From contig CACGSX010000002.1 in the NCBI GenBank assembly GCA_902575835.1, positions 1-64,000 on the forward strand: 64,000 nt of DNA. Reading direction: 5' to 3'. Under the pieces are notes generated by a model. The model was not told where the DNA came from and did no database searches. It worked only from the letters and a program-made list of their open reading frames with translations. Positions 36,670-47,085 of the stretch are shown piece by piece. Made by a program: the position numbers and the translations under genes. Source of the stretch: an uncultured Pelagibacteraceae bacterium. Lineage in GTDB: Bacteria > Pseudomonadota > Alphaproteobacteria > Pelagibacterales > Pelagibacteraceae. Positions within the stretch are counted from its first letter, which is position 1; each line of letters opens with the position of its first letter.

Positions 36670-37689
36670 TTATACTAATCCAAGTCTAACTACTGATTTT
36701 GCTGCATCCTCAATACATCCTCTGGCTGGCTGAAATTTAAATCCCAATAAATCTTCAGCATACGAAGCATCAGTTTGCATTTGTATCCCTAAATCTGGAA
36801 CCATCATTTTTGCACTCGTATCCAGATGACTAATTATTCTCACTAAAAAGTTTGGCAACACTCTTTTTGGAAGTTTTTTTGAATATTTAGGTAATGCTTC
36901 AGCCATAATATTAGAAAAATCTATCATTCTTTTTACCTCAGAGCCAATTATCAGTCGTCTTCCACCAACATCTGGTCTTGTTAAAGAATTGATGTGAGCT
37001 TTCACTACATCTTTCATATCTGAGACTAAAATACTAAAATCTGGAGCACCTGGATATTTACCTTCTAGAAATAATTTAACATAACTTATCGAGGTTTTTT
37101 CTTTAGTATCTAAAGCGTCTCCAAAGACACCTCCAGGACATATACATACCAACTTATTCTTTAAACCTTTATTCTCCATAAATTCCCAAGCTGCTTTTTC
37201 AGCCTTGATTTTTGAAACAAAGTAATCATTACAACCTTTCCAATTAGCATCACTCCAATCATTTTCACCAAATGTATATGGATTTGTCCTATTAGGTTTT
37301 CTAAACATTGTTGCAATTGAAGAAGTTTTAATAATACGTTCAACTCCAGCATTAACAGCAGCTTTTAAAACTCTTATAGTTCCATCTTTAGCCGTAGGAA
37401 CAAGACTTTCACGATCTCTAGAGGTCTTTAAAGGGAAAGGAGAGGCCACATGCATTACATACTTACAGCCCTTTAATGCCTTATCCCAACCTTCGTCTTT
37501 TAAAAGATCTAATTCGACAAATGATAATTTATCAATTGATGCATATTCATTTATGGTTTTTTTTGTTTGCTCTATTAAACCAGAATCTCTAACAGTGCCT
37601 AAAACTTTATATCCCGATTTTAATAATTCAATTGCAGTGTGTTTAGCGATCCATCCACTTATACCCGTTAACAATACTGTTTCATTCAT
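36670..37689 (-). CDS. NAD(P)-dependent reductase, dihydroflavonol reductase-like
   Basis: Extended short-chain dehydrogenase of 339 residues. The cofactor site is LLTGISGWIAKHTAIELL (6-23), with VMHVASPFPL, RIIKTSSIATM and the YFVSKIKAEKAAW catalytic Tyr-x3-Lys pair. This is the DFR-like family, which reduces aldehydes or ketones in many bacteria and plants. The substrate is unknown. It starts directly after the trxB stop, so co-transcription with trxB is likely. Confidence 0.85.
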   Translation of the reverse strand: MNETVLLTGISGWIAKHTAIELLKSGYKVLGTVRDSGLIEQTKKTINEYASIDKLSFVELDLLKDEGWDKALKGCKYVMHVASPFPLKTSRDRESLVPTAKDGTIRVLKAAVNAGVERIIKTSSIATMFRKPNRTNPYTFGENDWSDANWKGCNDYFVSKIKAEKAAWEFMENKGLKNKLVCICPGGVFGDALDTKEKTSISYVKLFLEGKYPGAPDFSILVSDMKDVVKAHINSLTRPDVGGRRLIIGSEVKRMIDFSNIMAEALPKYSKKLPKRVLPNFLVRIISHLDTSAKMMVPDLGIQMQTDASYAEDLLGFKFQPARGCIEDAAKSVVRLGLV

Positions 37690-38634
37690 TTATTCGGATA
37701 AATGTTTTTCAGCCTCTAATGCTGCCATACATCCCATACCAGCTGCTGTAACGGCCTGTCTAAATATTTTATCTTTTACATCACCAGCAGCAAAAACTCC
37801 TGGTATATTTGTTTCCGTAGACTCTGGTTTTGTTATTAAATAACCTTCATTATCCATTTCTAGTTGGTCTTTAAATAATGAGGTTGCTGGATCATGCCCT
37901 ATAGCTATAAACAATCCATCAATTTTCAGTTCGTCTATTTTATTTGTTTTAACATTTTTAATTTTTAATCCAGTTACATTTTTAGGGTCATTATCCCCAA
38001 TAACTTCATCAACAACAGAGTCCCAAATTATTTCAATTTTTTTATTTTCCATTAATTTCTTTTGAAGTAATTTTTCTGCTCTAAGACTATCTCTTCTGTG
38101 AATAAGCTGAACTTTTGAAGCAAATTTTGTTAAAAACATAGCTTCTTCGACTGCAGCATTTCCACCCCCAACAACTGCTACAGTTTTGTCTTTAAAGAAA
38201 AATCCATCACATGTTGCACATGCAGATACACCAAAACCTCTAAAATTTTGTTCAGAGTCTATATTCAACCATCTTGCTTGAGCTCCTGTTGAAATAATAA
38301 TTGACTCTGCCTCATAAATTTGGCCACTATCTCCAACAGCTTTAAATGGCTTAGATTTTAAGTCCACTGATGCAATATGATCTTGTATCATTTCAGTTCC
38401 AACTACTTCTGCCTGACCTTTCATTTGATCCATAAGCCATGGCCCTTGTATTACATCTTTAAATCCAGGAAAATTTTCAACATCAGTTGTTGTTGTTAAT
38501 TGGCCACCAGGTTCCATACCATGAACTAATATTGGTTTTAACATTGCTCTTGCAGCATAAATTGCCGCTGTATATCCAGCGGGACCTGACCCAATTATTA
38601 ACACTTTTGTGTGTTTAGTTGGATTTTCACTCAT
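37690..38634 (-). CDS. trxB: Thioredoxin-disulfide reductase
   Basis: FAD/NADPH enzyme reducing thioredoxin, 314 residues. The FAD motif is IIGSGPAGYTAAIYAAR (13-29), the redox pair is in SACATCDGFFF (about 139-149), the NADPH motif is VVGGGNAAVEEA, and the C-terminal FAD motif is GVFAAGDVKDKIFRQAVTAAG. Size is standard. It diverges from the ELM1 gene with 21 bases between starts. Confidence 0.97.
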   Translation of the reverse strand: MSENPTKHTKVLIIGSGPAGYTAAIYAARAMLKPILVHGMEPGGQLTTTTDVENFPGFKDVIQGPWLMDQMKGQAEVVGTEMIQDHIASVDLKSKPFKAVGDSGQIYEAESIIISTGAQARWLNIDSEQNFRGFGVSACATCDGFFFKDKTVAVVGGGNAAVEEAMFLTKFASKVQLIHRRDSLRAEKLLQKKLMENKKIEIIWDSVVDEVIGDNDPKNVTGLKIKNVKTNKIDELKIDGLFIAIGHDPATSLFKDQLEMDNEGYLITKPESTETNIPGVFAAGDVKDKIFRQAVTAAGMGCMAALEAEKHLSE

Positions 38635-38655
38635 ATGAAAGCTATATAATGATTA

Positions 38656-39603
38656 ATGACTAAATTGAAAGGTATATTATTAACAGAAGGTATGCATGGG
38701 ATGATTAGCCAAGTAGAAGGTTTGGCTAAAGCTTTAGATATAAATTATTCTCACCACACAGTTGAAACAAAAGGTTTCTGGAAAGTTATACCACCAAAAT
38801 TCACTCCAATATCCGACTCAGTTTTTAAAAAAATTGAATGCGAAGATGTTGATTTAATAATTTCATGTGGGAGAAAAAGTATTATCCCATCATTATTTTT
38901 AAAAAAAAATTCAAAGAAAAAAGTATTCAACATTCATATTCAAAACCCAAAGATAAAACTAGATAATTTTGATCTAGTCGTAGTGCCAGAGCATGATAAT
39001 CTTGATGGACACAATGTATTAAAAACAAAAGGAGCTATTCATTATTTAACAAGTGAAGAAATTGAAAAAGACAAAGAATATTTGTTTAGTATTTCAAGCA
39101 AATTGAGGGATAAAAATATAATTTCATTAATAATTGGTGGTCCTACCCAGTATTATGATTATTCAGATAGAAATATCCAAGAAATTTTTTCAAAAGTAAA
39201 TTATTTAGTTAAAGAAAATAATCTTAATTTAGTAGTCATCCCTTCTATGAGAACGCCAAAGGGAACTATAGAACATGCAAAAATATATTTTGGAAATGAT
39301 CATTTAGTATTGGATGGTATTGATAAAAAAGCCTATTTAAGTGCACTTTCGATATCAAAACATATAGTTATTACGTGTGATTCAAGTTCTATGATTTCAG
39401 AGGCAGCTTTAACAGGTAAGCCAATTTATATTGCCACTATTCCACCTAAAAAAAGCGATAAAAGATTTAAAAATTTTAGAAAATTATTTCAAGAAATGAA
39501 AATTGTAAAAGAATTAGGAGAAAAATTAGAAAATTGGAGCTATGAAAAATTAGATGAAACGAATAGAGTAGCAGATATCATTAAAGATAAAATTCAATTA
39601 TAA
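38656..39603 (+). CDS. ELM1-family protein (DUF1022)
   Basis: A 315-residue homologue of plant ELM1, a protein that recruits dynamin in mitochondrial fission; bacterial members resemble nucleotide-sugar-dependent glycosyltransferases. I see GMHGMISQVEGLAKAL (about 13-28), LIISCGRKSIIPSL, SLIIGGPTQYYDYS and TCDSSSMISEAALTGKPIYI (about 250-270), a glycosyltransferase-B-like C-terminal element. The bacterial function is not known. Its TAA stop overlaps the next ATG by one base (TAATG). Confidence 0.82.
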   Translation: MTKLKGILLTEGMHGMISQVEGLAKALDINYSHHTVETKGFWKVIPPKFTPISDSVFKKIECEDVDLIISCGRKSIIPSLFLKKNSKKKVFNIHIQNPKIKLDNFDLVVVPEHDNLDGHNVLKTKGAIHYLTSEEIEKDKEYLFSISSKLRDKNIISLIIGGPTQYYDYSDRNIQEIFSKVNYLVKENNLNLVVIPSMRTPKGTIEHAKIYFGNDHLVLDGIDKKAYLSALSISKHIVITCDSSSMISEAALTGKPIYIATIPPKKSDKRFKNFRKLFQEMKIVKELGEKLENWSYEKLDETNRVADIIKDKIQL

Positions 39604-40265
39604 TGGCATTTTTAAATTCAATATTAAAAAATTCGTCAAATCACAAAACTCCTTTTGAACATTGGGAATTAAATCAACCACTAACTGACAGCCAAGTTAA
39701 AGAAATTGTAAATGCAGATATAGCTAACCCGATAGAGCATAATCTAAATTATGATGGTACTAGAGCAATTGATGGGGGTGAAGGTAAGTTTAGAGAAGGT
39801 ATCTCAGATGGAGGCAAGGCATTAAAATTTAGATGTTTTGTGACAAAAGAAAATTCAAATAAATTTCCTAATCTTGTTGAATTTATCAAAGAACTTCAAA
39901 ATCCATCAACTTATAAAAAAATTTCTGAAATGATAAATAAAGATCTTTCAAATTCATATGTAAGAGTTGAAGTTATCTGTGATAGAAAAGGATTCTGGTT
40001 AAAACCACATTGCGATATCAAAGAGAAACTGATGTCATGTTTATTATTCGTAAATAAGCATAATGAAAAAGAAGACTTAGGAACAGATTTCTATGATGAA
40101 AATCTAAAATTAGCAAAAACTGTTCCTTATAAGGATAATTATGGCTATTTCTTTTCAAGTGGCCCTAACACTTGGCATGGTATGGAAAAAAAAGAAATTA
40201 TAAAAGAGAGAAGATGTCTTCAAGTAAATTATGTTACATTTGAGACGGATTGGAAAGTCAATTAA
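39603..40265 (+). CDS. 2-oxoglutarate/Fe(II)-dependent oxygenase-like protein
   Basis: A 220-residue double-stranded beta-helix protein. The likely iron triad is His and Asp in KPHCDIKEKLMSC (about 134-136) and His in TWHGMEKKE near 193, with an Arg of KERRCLQVNYV as the 2-oxoglutarate anchor. The substrate is unknown; prolyl-4-hydroxylase-like and EGL-9-like groups are possible. It is translationally coupled to the ELM1 gene by a one-base overlap and ends 2 bases from the convergent carB stop. Confidence 0.7.
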   Translation: MAFLNSILKNSSNHKTPFEHWELNQPLTDSQVKEIVNADIANPIEHNLNYDGTRAIDGGEGKFREGISDGGKALKFRCFVTKENSNKFPNLVEFIKELQNPSTYKKISEMINKDLSNSYVRVEVICDRKGFWLKPHCDIKEKLMSCLLFVNKHNEKEDLGTDFYDENLKLAKTVPYKDNYGYFFSSGPNTWHGMEKKEIIKERRCLQVNYVTFETDWKVN

Positions 40266-40267
40266 AA

Positions 40268-43200
40268 TTAATTATCTTGCAAAGATTTGACTCTTAATTT
40301 TGTAGTTTTTAATGATTTAATTGCTTCTAAGAATGAATATGCTGTAGACATATTCGTACAATAAGGGATTTTGTTTGCAAGAGTTCCTCTTCTTAATGCT
40401 CTTGCATCACTAATTCTGTGTTCAGAATTTCCACCTCCAGTATTTATTACCAAAGAAATTTTTTTAGAATTTAAAACATCTACTATATGTGGTCTACCAC
40501 TGCTTACTTTATTAATTTTTTTACATTTCATTCCGTTTTGTTTTAAAATCTCTGAAGTTCCTTTAGTTGCAGAAAGTGTAAATCCAAGTTTGATTAATCT
40601 TTGAGCGACACCTATTATTTCTTGCTTGTGAGAGTCTTTTACTGATAAGAATGCCATTCCTTTAGTTGGCAATGAATTAGATGCAGCAATTTGACTTTTT
40701 GCAACAGCCATTCCAAAATCATCATCAAAACCCATTACCTCACCTGTAGACTTCATCTCAGGGCCAAGTAATAAATCACTATCTGGAAATTTATTGAATG
40801 GAAATACTGCTTCTTTAACAGCAAATTTTTTATTGGTTTTATATTTTAATTTATATTTACTTAACTTTTCACCAGACATTATTCTTGAAGCAATTTTTGC
40901 AAGTGGAATACCATTTGCTTTTGAAACAAAGGGAACAGTTCTGCTTGCTCTAGGATTAACTTCAATGACAAAAATTTCATCATTTTTAATTGCAAATTGA
41001 ATATTTAAAAATCCTTTGACTTTTAAAGCCAAAGCCAATTTTCTTGTTTGTATTTTTAATTCTTTTAAAATATTCGCTTTAATCGATACTGGTGGCAAGC
41101 AGCAAGCAGAGTCTCCCGAGTGAATTCCTGCTTCTTCGATGTGTTGCATTATTCCAGCAACATAAACATCTTTTCCATCAGAAATCGCATCAACATCTAC
41201 TTCCATAGCATTGTCGATAAACTTATCAATTAAGATTGGATTTTGTTCTGATGCTTTGAAGGCCTCATTAATAAATTGTTTCAATTGATTTTTATCATGA
41301 ACAATCTCCATAGCTCTTCCTCCTAAAACATAAGAAGGTCGTAAAACTACTGGTAATCCAATTTTTTCAGCGACATTTATAGCTTGATTGAACTTGTGGG
41401 CTATTCCGCTTTCCGCTTGCTTTAATTTAAGTTTTATAAGCAACTCCCTAAATCTGTCTCTATCTTCTGCAAGATCAATTGATTTATATTGTGTCCCTAA
41501 AATAGGTAATTTATTTTCATCTAAAAATTTAGCTAATTTGATAGGGGTTTGGCCTCCAAATTGTGCAATAATCCCAATTAGATTTCCTTTTGATTTTTCT
41601 TTTAAAATTATATTCTCAACATACTCTTCAATTAAAGGTTCAAAGTATAATCTATCACTTGTATCATAATCTGTAGAAACAGTTTCCGGGTTACAATTTA
41701 TCATTATTGTTTCAAAACCTGCTTCTTTTAAAGAAAAGCTAGCCTGACAACAGCAATAATCAAATTCTATACCTTGGCCAATTCTATTTGGTCCTCCACC
41801 TAGAATTATTATTTTCTTTTTATAGCTTGGCTCAGCTTCGCATTCAGTTTTAATAGAAAAATTTCTTTGATACGTAGAATACATATAAGGTGTAAAAGAT
41901 TTAAATTCTGCAGCACAGGTATCAACTTTTTTAAAAACAGGCATAACTTTTAGCGCTTTTCTTCTTGATTTGACGATTGTTTCTTTTTGACCAGTCAATT
42001 GTGAGATCTTTTTGTCAGAAAAGCCTATTGATTTTATTCTATTAAATTCCTCAAAAGTTTTGGGCAGTCCTTTTGTGATTAGTATTTTTTCTTCATCAAC
42101 TATTTCCTTAATTTGATTTAAAAACCAAGGATCTACCTTTGATAATTTATATATAATATCTAAAGAAATTTTTTTTCTAAAAGCCTCAGCAATCAGAAGT
42201 AATTTGTTTGGAATATTGATTTTTAAATTTTTTAGGATTTCTTTTTTTGAATAGTTAAAAATATTATCTAATCCTGATAAACCAGTTTCAAGTGAAACCA
42301 AGGCTTTTTGAAAAGATTCTTTGAAGTTTCTCCCAATTGCCATTGCTTCACCAACTGATCTCATCGATGTGCCTAAAATTGCTTCTGTGTCAGAAAATTT
42401 TTCAAACGTAAACCTTGGAATTTTTGTTACAACATAATCGATTGTTGGTTCAAAAGATGCTGGTGTTACTTTAGTTATTTCATTTTGTAGTTCATCAAGA
42501 GTATAGCCAACTGCTAATTTTGCGGCCACTTTTGCTATTGGAAAGCCAGTTGCTTTAGAAGCTAATGCAGATGATCTTGAAACTCTAGGGTTCATTTCAA
42601 TAATTACCATTCTTCCATTTTTAGGATTTATGGCGAATTGAACATTTGAACCTCCAGTTTCAACACCTATTTTTCTTAAGCAAGCAATAGATGCATTTCG
42701 CATTACTTGGTACTCTTTATCTGTTAATGTTAATGCAGGAGCTATTGTAACAGAGTCACCGGTATGAGTTCCCATTGGATCAACATTTTCTATTGAACAG
42801 ATAATTATACAATTATCATTTCGATCTCTTACAACCTCCATCTCAAATTCTTTCCACCCATCTAAACATTCTTCAACTAAAACCTGATTCTGGGGAGACT
42901 CATTCATTCCTTCTTTTACAATTTTAAAAAAATCTTTTTTTGTTCTTGCAATCCCTCCACCTAATCCCCCCAAAGTAAATGAAGGTCTAATAATTGCAGG
43001 AAGACCAATTTTGTTTAAACATTTTTTAGCGCTCGTAAATTTATTAAGAACTTCTGATTTTGGTAAATCAATACCAATATCAGACATATTCTTTCTAAAT
43101 TTTTTTCTATCTTCAGCATTAGCTATTGCCCCAGAGTTTGCTCCGATAAGTTCAATTTTATACTTTTTAAGCAAACCAATTTTCTCTGCGTTAATTGCAA

Positions 43201-43492
43201 GATTTAATGCTGTTTGACCGCCCATTGTAGGTAGAATAGCATTAGGCCTTTCTTTTTTGATGACTTCCTCTAGTACTTCCAAAGATATTGGTTCTACATA
43301 AGTTTTATCAGCAACACCAGGATCAGTCATTATAGTTGCTGGATTTGAATTGATTAATATTACTTTATAACCTTCATCTTTTAATGCTTTGCATGCTTGT
43401 GTTCCTGAATAATCAAATTCACAAGCTTGACCAATAATAATTGGACCAGCTCCAATAACCAAAATTTTTTTAATGTCTTTTCTTTTTGGCAT
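40268..43492 (-). CDS. carB: Carbamoyl-phosphate synthase large subunit
   Basis: Makes carbamoyl phosphate for pyrimidines and arginine. It has 1,074 residues, the full two-fold repeat. Each half has an ATP-grasp domain: the first with [19 protein letters not shown] and [20 protein letters not shown], the second with [16 protein letters not shown] and [20 protein letters not shown]. The C-terminal allosteric domain (about 940-1074) contains [10 protein letters not shown] and a [19 protein letters not shown] end. The start overlaps carA by 23 bases. Confidence 0.99.
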   Translation of the reverse strand: MPKRKDIKKILVIGAGPIIIGQACEFDYSGTQACKALKDEGYKVILINSNPATIMTDPGVADKTYVEPISLEVLEEVIKKERPNAILPTMGGQTALNLAINAEKIGLLKKYKIELIGANSGAIANAEDRKKFRKNMSDIGIDLPKSEVLNKFTSAKKCLNKIGLPAIIRPSFTLGGLGGGIARTKKDFFKIVKEGMNESPQNQVLVEECLDGWKEFEMEVVRDRNDNCIIICSIENVDPMGTHTGDSVTIAPALTLTDKEYQVMRNASIACLRKIGVETGGSNVQFAINPKNGRMVIIEMNPRVSRSSALASKATGFPIAKVAAKLAVGYTLDELQNEITKVTPASFEPTIDYVVTKIPRFTFEKFSDTEAILGTSMRSVGEAMAIGRNFKESFQKALVSLETGLSGLDNIFNYSKKEILKNLKINIPNKLLLIAEAFRKKISLDIIYKLSKVDPWFLNQIKEIVDEEKILITKGLPKTFEEFNRIKSIGFSDKKISQLTGQKETIVKSRRKALKVMPVFKKVDTCAAEFKSFTPYMYSTYQRNFSIKTECEAEPSYKKKIIILGGGPNRIGQGIEFDYCCCQASFSLKEAGFETIMINCNPETVSTDYDTSDRLYFEPLIEEYVENIILKEKSKGNLIGIIAQFGGQTPIKLAKFLDENKLPILGTQYKSIDLAEDRDRFRELLIKLKLKQAESGIAHKFNQAINVAEKIGLPVVLRPSYVLGGRAMEIVHDKNQLKQFINEAFKASEQNPILIDKFIDNAMEVDVDAISDGKDVYVAGIMQHIEEAGIHSGDSACCLPPVSIKANILKELKIQTRKLALALKVKGFLNIQFAIKNDEIFVIEVNPRASRTVPFVSKANGIPLAKIASRIMSGEKLSKYKLKYKTNKKFAVKEAVFPFNKFPDSDLLLGPEMKSTGEVMGFDDDFGMAVAKSQIAASNSLPTKGMAFLSVKDSHKQEIIGVAQRLIKLGFTLSATKGTSEILKQNGMKCKKINKVSSGRPHIVDVLNSKKISLVINTGGGNSEHRISDARALRRGTLANKIPYCTNMSTAYSFLEAIKSLKTTKLRVKSLQDN

Positions 43493-44663
43493 ATTTTTTT
43501 ATTTCTCTAATAAAGTTACTAAATAAATATTTACTATCTTGTGGTCCAGGATTAGCTTCAGGATGATATTGAACTGAGAAAACTGGTTTTTTTTTTAATC
43601 TTATTCCCTCTATTGAATTATCGAACAACGATAGGTGAGTTATTTCTGTATTTTTTTTTAAGCTTTGTTTAATAACTTCAAATCCATGATTTTGACTTGT
43701 AATTTCAACTTTCTTTGTAATTAAATTTTTTACTGGATGATTTGCACCTCTGTGTCCTAATCTCATCTTTTTGGTTTTTGCATCTAAAGCTAAAGCTAAT
43801 ATTTGATGACCCAAACATATCCCAAATAATGGAATATTTTTTTTTATTAAATTTTTTACAACTTTAATTGCATACTTTCCTGTTGCAGCAGGATCCCCAG
43901 GACCGTTTGACAAAAAAATTCCATGAGGTTTTAGATTAAGTATATTATTTGCATTTTCCTTACAGGAAACAACTTTAACTTCGCAATCAAAATCAGAAAA
44001 ATACCTAAGTATATTTTTTTTAATTCCATAATCTATTGCAACAACCCTAAATTTCTTCTTATTATTTATTTCATAGCCCTTATTTTTTTTCCAAGTTTTA
44101 TATCCTTTCCAAATATAAGTTTTATTAGTTGTGACCTCTTGAGCAAGATCCATTCCGTTTAAACCAGGCCATTTTATTGATTTATTTATTAGTTTATTAA
44201 TATTAAATTTACCATTTTTATTGTTTGATATTGTTCCTTTTGGAGCCCCTTTATCTCTTATAAAATTTGTTAAACTTCTAGTATCCAGACCAGTTATGCC
44301 CACTATTTTATTTTTTTTAAGCCATTTATCTAAATTTTGCAGAGATCTATAATTAGAAGGACTTGTTATTTCTGAATTAAAAATAACTCCCCTTGTCCAT
44401 ATTTTATCAGACTCTATATCTTCTTTATTAGCCCCAACGTTTCCAATGTGTGGAAATGTAAAATTTATTATCTGTCCTGCATACGATGGATCAGATATGA
44501 TTTCTTGATAACCAGTTAAAGAGGTATTAAAGCATACCTCTCCGGTTGCTTCTCCTATATATCCCAGTCCAATCCCTTTAAAGACTGATTTATTTTCAAG
44601 AGCTAAAATAGCTGTGTTAAAATTAGAGAGATGTGAAGTTTTGTTTTTTCGTTTTGAAGTCAA
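43470..44663 (-). CDS. carA: Carbamoyl-phosphate synthase small subunit (glutaminase)
   Basis: Glutaminase subunit supplying ammonia to CarB, 397 residues. The N-terminal domain has [21 protein letters not shown], and the class I glutaminase domain has the nucleophile Cys in [22 protein letters not shown], and the His-Glu pair in [12 protein letters not shown]. Translation starts at TTG 44663; no in-frame ATG lies near the family start. A perfect 12-base palindrome (44668-44679) sits 4 bases upstream. Confidence 0.97.
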   Translation of the reverse strand: MTSKRKNKTSHLSNFNTAILALENKSVFKGIGLGYIGEATGEVCFNTSLTGYQEIISDPSYAGQIINFTFPHIGNVGANKEDIESDKIWTRGVIFNSEITSPSNYRSLQNLDKWLKKNKIVGITGLDTRSLTNFIRDKGAPKGTISNNKNGKFNINKLINKSIKWPGLNGMDLAQEVTTNKTYIWKGYKTWKKNKGYEINNKKKFRVVAIDYGIKKNILRYFSDFDCEVKVVSCKENANNILNLKPHGIFLSNGPGDPAATGKYAIKVVKNLIKKNIPLFGICLGHQILALALDAKTKKMRLGHRGANHPVKNLITKKVEITSQNHGFEVIKQSLKKNTEITHLSLFDNSIEGIRLKKKPVFSVQYHPEANPGPQDSKYLFSNFIREIKKYAKKKRH

Positions 44664-44667
44664 TTAC

Positions 44668-44679
44668 AACTCATGAGTT
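44668..44679. repeat. 12-base perfect palindrome upstream of carA
   Basis: AACTCATGAGTT lies 4 bases upstream of the carA TTG start in the 121-base gap shared with yqeY. It could be an operator or a leader hairpin. A TATAAT at 44720-44725 in the same gap may be the -10 of the yqeY-dnaG-rpoD operon, though no good -35 is seen. Confidence 0.35.
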
Positions 44680-44784
44680 AAAGGTTAATACAATAAAACG
44701 TATTTATCCGCAACAGATCTATAATAATTTTTTAAAAATACAATTTTTCTTTTGAACAATTTTGACTATGAAGTACATTCTAGT

Positions 44785-45246
44785 ATGTCCCTGAGAGATA
44801 AAATAGATAACGATTACAAAAATGCTTTAAAATCAAAAGATAAAAATAAGATATCAACTTATAGGTTAATTTTATCTGGAGTTAAGGACTTAGATATTAA
44901 CAACAGATCTGGCCCAAACAAAAAGGTGACAGACGATGAAGATATAAAAAAACTCTTAAAAAAAATGATCAAACAAAGATCCGAATCAATTGAAATATAT
45001 AAAAAAAATAACAGGTCAGATTTATTAGAAATTGAGCAAGGGGAGCTTGATGTTTTATCTGAATATTTACCAAAGCAATTATCTGAGGCAGATACAAAAA
45101 AGATATGTGAAGAAATTATAAAAAGTTCCGGAGCCTCTTCAATTAAGGATATGGGTAAAGTCATGGGTGAATTGAAAAAAAACCATGGTGATACAATTGA
45201 TTTTTCGAAGGCAGGTCAGATTATTAAAAATTTACTTAATAGCTGA
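44785..45246 (+). CDS. GatB/YqeY domain protein
   Basis: A 153-residue helical protein from ATG 44785; the upstream TTG frame adds 11 residues with no family match. SLRDKIDNDYKNALKSKDKNKISTYRLIL marks the start of the YqeY domain, and YLPKQLSE and MGKVMGELKKNHG follow. The domain occurs at the C-terminus of GatB and may bind tRNA; the stand-alone form has no proven role. It heads the yqeY-dnaG-rpoD operon, the alphaproteobacterial version of the macromolecular synthesis operon. Confidence 0.9.
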   Translation: MSLRDKIDNDYKNALKSKDKNKISTYRLILSGVKDLDINNRSGPNKKVTDDEDIKKLLKKMIKQRSESIEIYKKNNRSDLLEIEQGELDVLSEYLPKQLSEADTKKICEEIIKSSGASSIKDMGKVMGELKKNHGDTIDFSKAGQIIKNLLNS

Positions 45247-47021
45247 TGAAATATCCAAAAGAATATTTAGACGAAATTAAAACTAGATTAAAAGTTTCAA
45301 CAGTTGTTTCTAAAACTGTAAAACTTAAAAAAAGAGGTAAGGAGTTCGTTGGTTTATCACCTTTTAAAACAGAGAAAACTCCTTCATTTACAGTTAACGA
45401 TGAAAAAGAATTTTACCATTGCTTTAGCACAAGTGAGCACGGAAATATTTTTGATTTTGTAATGAAAACCCAAAACCTTAGATTTGGTGAGGCAGTCAAA
45501 ATGCTTTCAAATCTTGCAGGAATGCAGCCTTATACTTTTTCAAAGCAAGACGAGGAAAGAGAGAATAAATGGAAAATATATAAATCTATATGTAGTAATT
45601 TTACTGAATTTTATAAAAATGAATTATTAAAAAATGAGAATTCAATTAATGCAAAAAATTATTTGAAACAAAGAGGTCTATCTGGTGTTGAAGTTAAAAA
45701 TTTTAATCTTGGCTTTGTCACAGAGGATTTAGATTATTATAAAATCTTAAAAAAAGATTTTGATGACGAAATTATTAAACAAACAGGTTTATTCTACTAT
45801 GATGATAAGAAAAAGAAATATATATCAAGATTTAGAAACAGAATAATTTTTCCAATAAATAATATATCAGGAAATATAATAGGTTTTGGAGGAAGAATTG
45901 TAGATGATAATAAAAATTTAGCTAAATATATTAATTCACCTGAGACACCTTTTTTCAAGAAAGGATCAAATTTATATAATCTTGATAAAGCGAGAAAATT
46001 ATCAAATAAATTAGAAGATGTATATTTAGTCGAGGGCTATATGGATGTTATTGGTTTATCAAAAAATGGTATAGAAAATGCTGTTGCAAATCTTGGCACT
46101 GCTTTAACAACTAAGCAGATACAAATTTTGAATCAATTCTATAATCATATCATAATATGTTTCGATGGTGATCAAAGTGGTTATAAAGCAGCTCTACGAG
46201 CTGCAGAGAACATTATCGATGAATTAAAACCTGACAAAAAAATTTCTTTTCTACTTTTAGAAGACAATTTAGATCCAGACAATTATGTTAATAAATTTGG
46301 CAAAGATAAGTTTTTAGAAATTTCAGATCAGCAATCTATACCAATACATAAATTTATCTTTGAACATTATTCAAGTCAGACAAATGAAAATCCCAGTTCA
46401 AAAGCTATTTTTGAAAAAAAACTCAGAGAAATTGCATCAAATATTAAAGACAGTTTTGTAAAAAAATACACACTTGAATATTTTTTGCAAAAAGTTTCAG
46501 AGATGACACCAAATATTAATTTAAAATTAAATAAAAATAATAAAATATTTCCGAAATCACTTGCTAAAACTAAAAAATACTACAATGAAACTAAATCTTT
46601 AAAATCTTTTGAAATCAAAGAATTTTCATTTTTATATATTTTGCTAGCTAAACCAAACTTAATTCATAAAAATTTTCATTTACTGGATAATGTTAAATTA
46701 TATAGTGATGAAAATAAGCAATTGTATAATGAAATTTTAATTCAATCAGAAAACTTATTAAATTTAAATGTTCAAAAATTAAATGTAGATAAAAATCTCA
46801 TAAATAGAGTTATGAATTATGCTTCAGTCAAACATATAATTTCGAAAAATTTAAATTATGAAGAAAAAATTTTAGAAATTTTTGAAGAAATTATTCAAGA
46901 TCTCAAGAATTATGAATTAGAGCAAAGGATTTCAGAATTAGAATCAAAGTTTTCCCAGGATATGAGTGAGACCACATTTAATCAGATAAAAGAGTTAAAA
47001 AAGCAACAAAAAATCAACTAA
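45246..47021 (+). CDS. dnaG: DNA primase DnaG with degenerate zinc site
   Basis: Makes RNA primers at the replication fork, 591 residues. The TOPRIM domain has VEGYMDVIGL (about 259-268) and FDGDQSGYKAA (about 305), and the RNA polymerase core shows RFRNRIIFPI and YINSPETPFFKKGSNLYNL. The N-terminal CHC2 region aligns without gaps, but the zinc ligands equivalent to E. coli C40, H43, C61, C64 read Ser38, Lys41, Cys59 and Thr62. The C-terminal helicase-binding part (430-591) is poorly conserved. One-base overlap with yqeY (stop TGA, start ATG). Confidence 0.96.
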   Translation: MKYPKEYLDEIKTRLKVSTVVSKTVKLKKRGKEFVGLSPFKTEKTPSFTVNDEKEFYHCFSTSEHGNIFDFVMKTQNLRFGEAVKMLSNLAGMQPYTFSKQDEERENKWKIYKSICSNFTEFYKNELLKNENSINAKNYLKQRGLSGVEVKNFNLGFVTEDLDYYKILKKDFDDEIIKQTGLFYYDDKKKKYISRFRNRIIFPINNISGNIIGFGGRIVDDNKNLAKYINSPETPFFKKGSNLYNLDKARKLSNKLEDVYLVEGYMDVIGLSKNGIENAVANLGTALTTKQIQILNQFYNHIIICFDGDQSGYKAALRAAENIIDELKPDKKISFLLLEDNLDPDNYVNKFGKDKFLEISDQQSIPIHKFIFEHYSSQTNENPSSKAIFEKKLREIASNIKDSFVKKYTLEYFLQKVSEMTPNINLKLNKNNKIFPKSLAKTKKYYNETKSLKSFEIKEFSFLYILLAKPNLIHKNFHLLDNVKLYSDENKQLYNEILIQSENLLNLNVQKLNVDKNLINRVMNYASVKHIISKNLNYEEKILEIFEEIIQDLKNYELEQRISELESKFSQDMSETTFNQIKELKKQQKIN

Positions 47022-47085
47022 AAATTTAAAAAATCACATAGATTTTTTCTTATTTCACATTATATAAGTTTTCAAACTTTTTATT

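Noticed and set aside
47022-47085. Promoter for rpoD in the dnaG-rpoD gap
   Set aside because: TATATAA-like bases occur but no -35 at proper spacing stands out from the AT-rich background.
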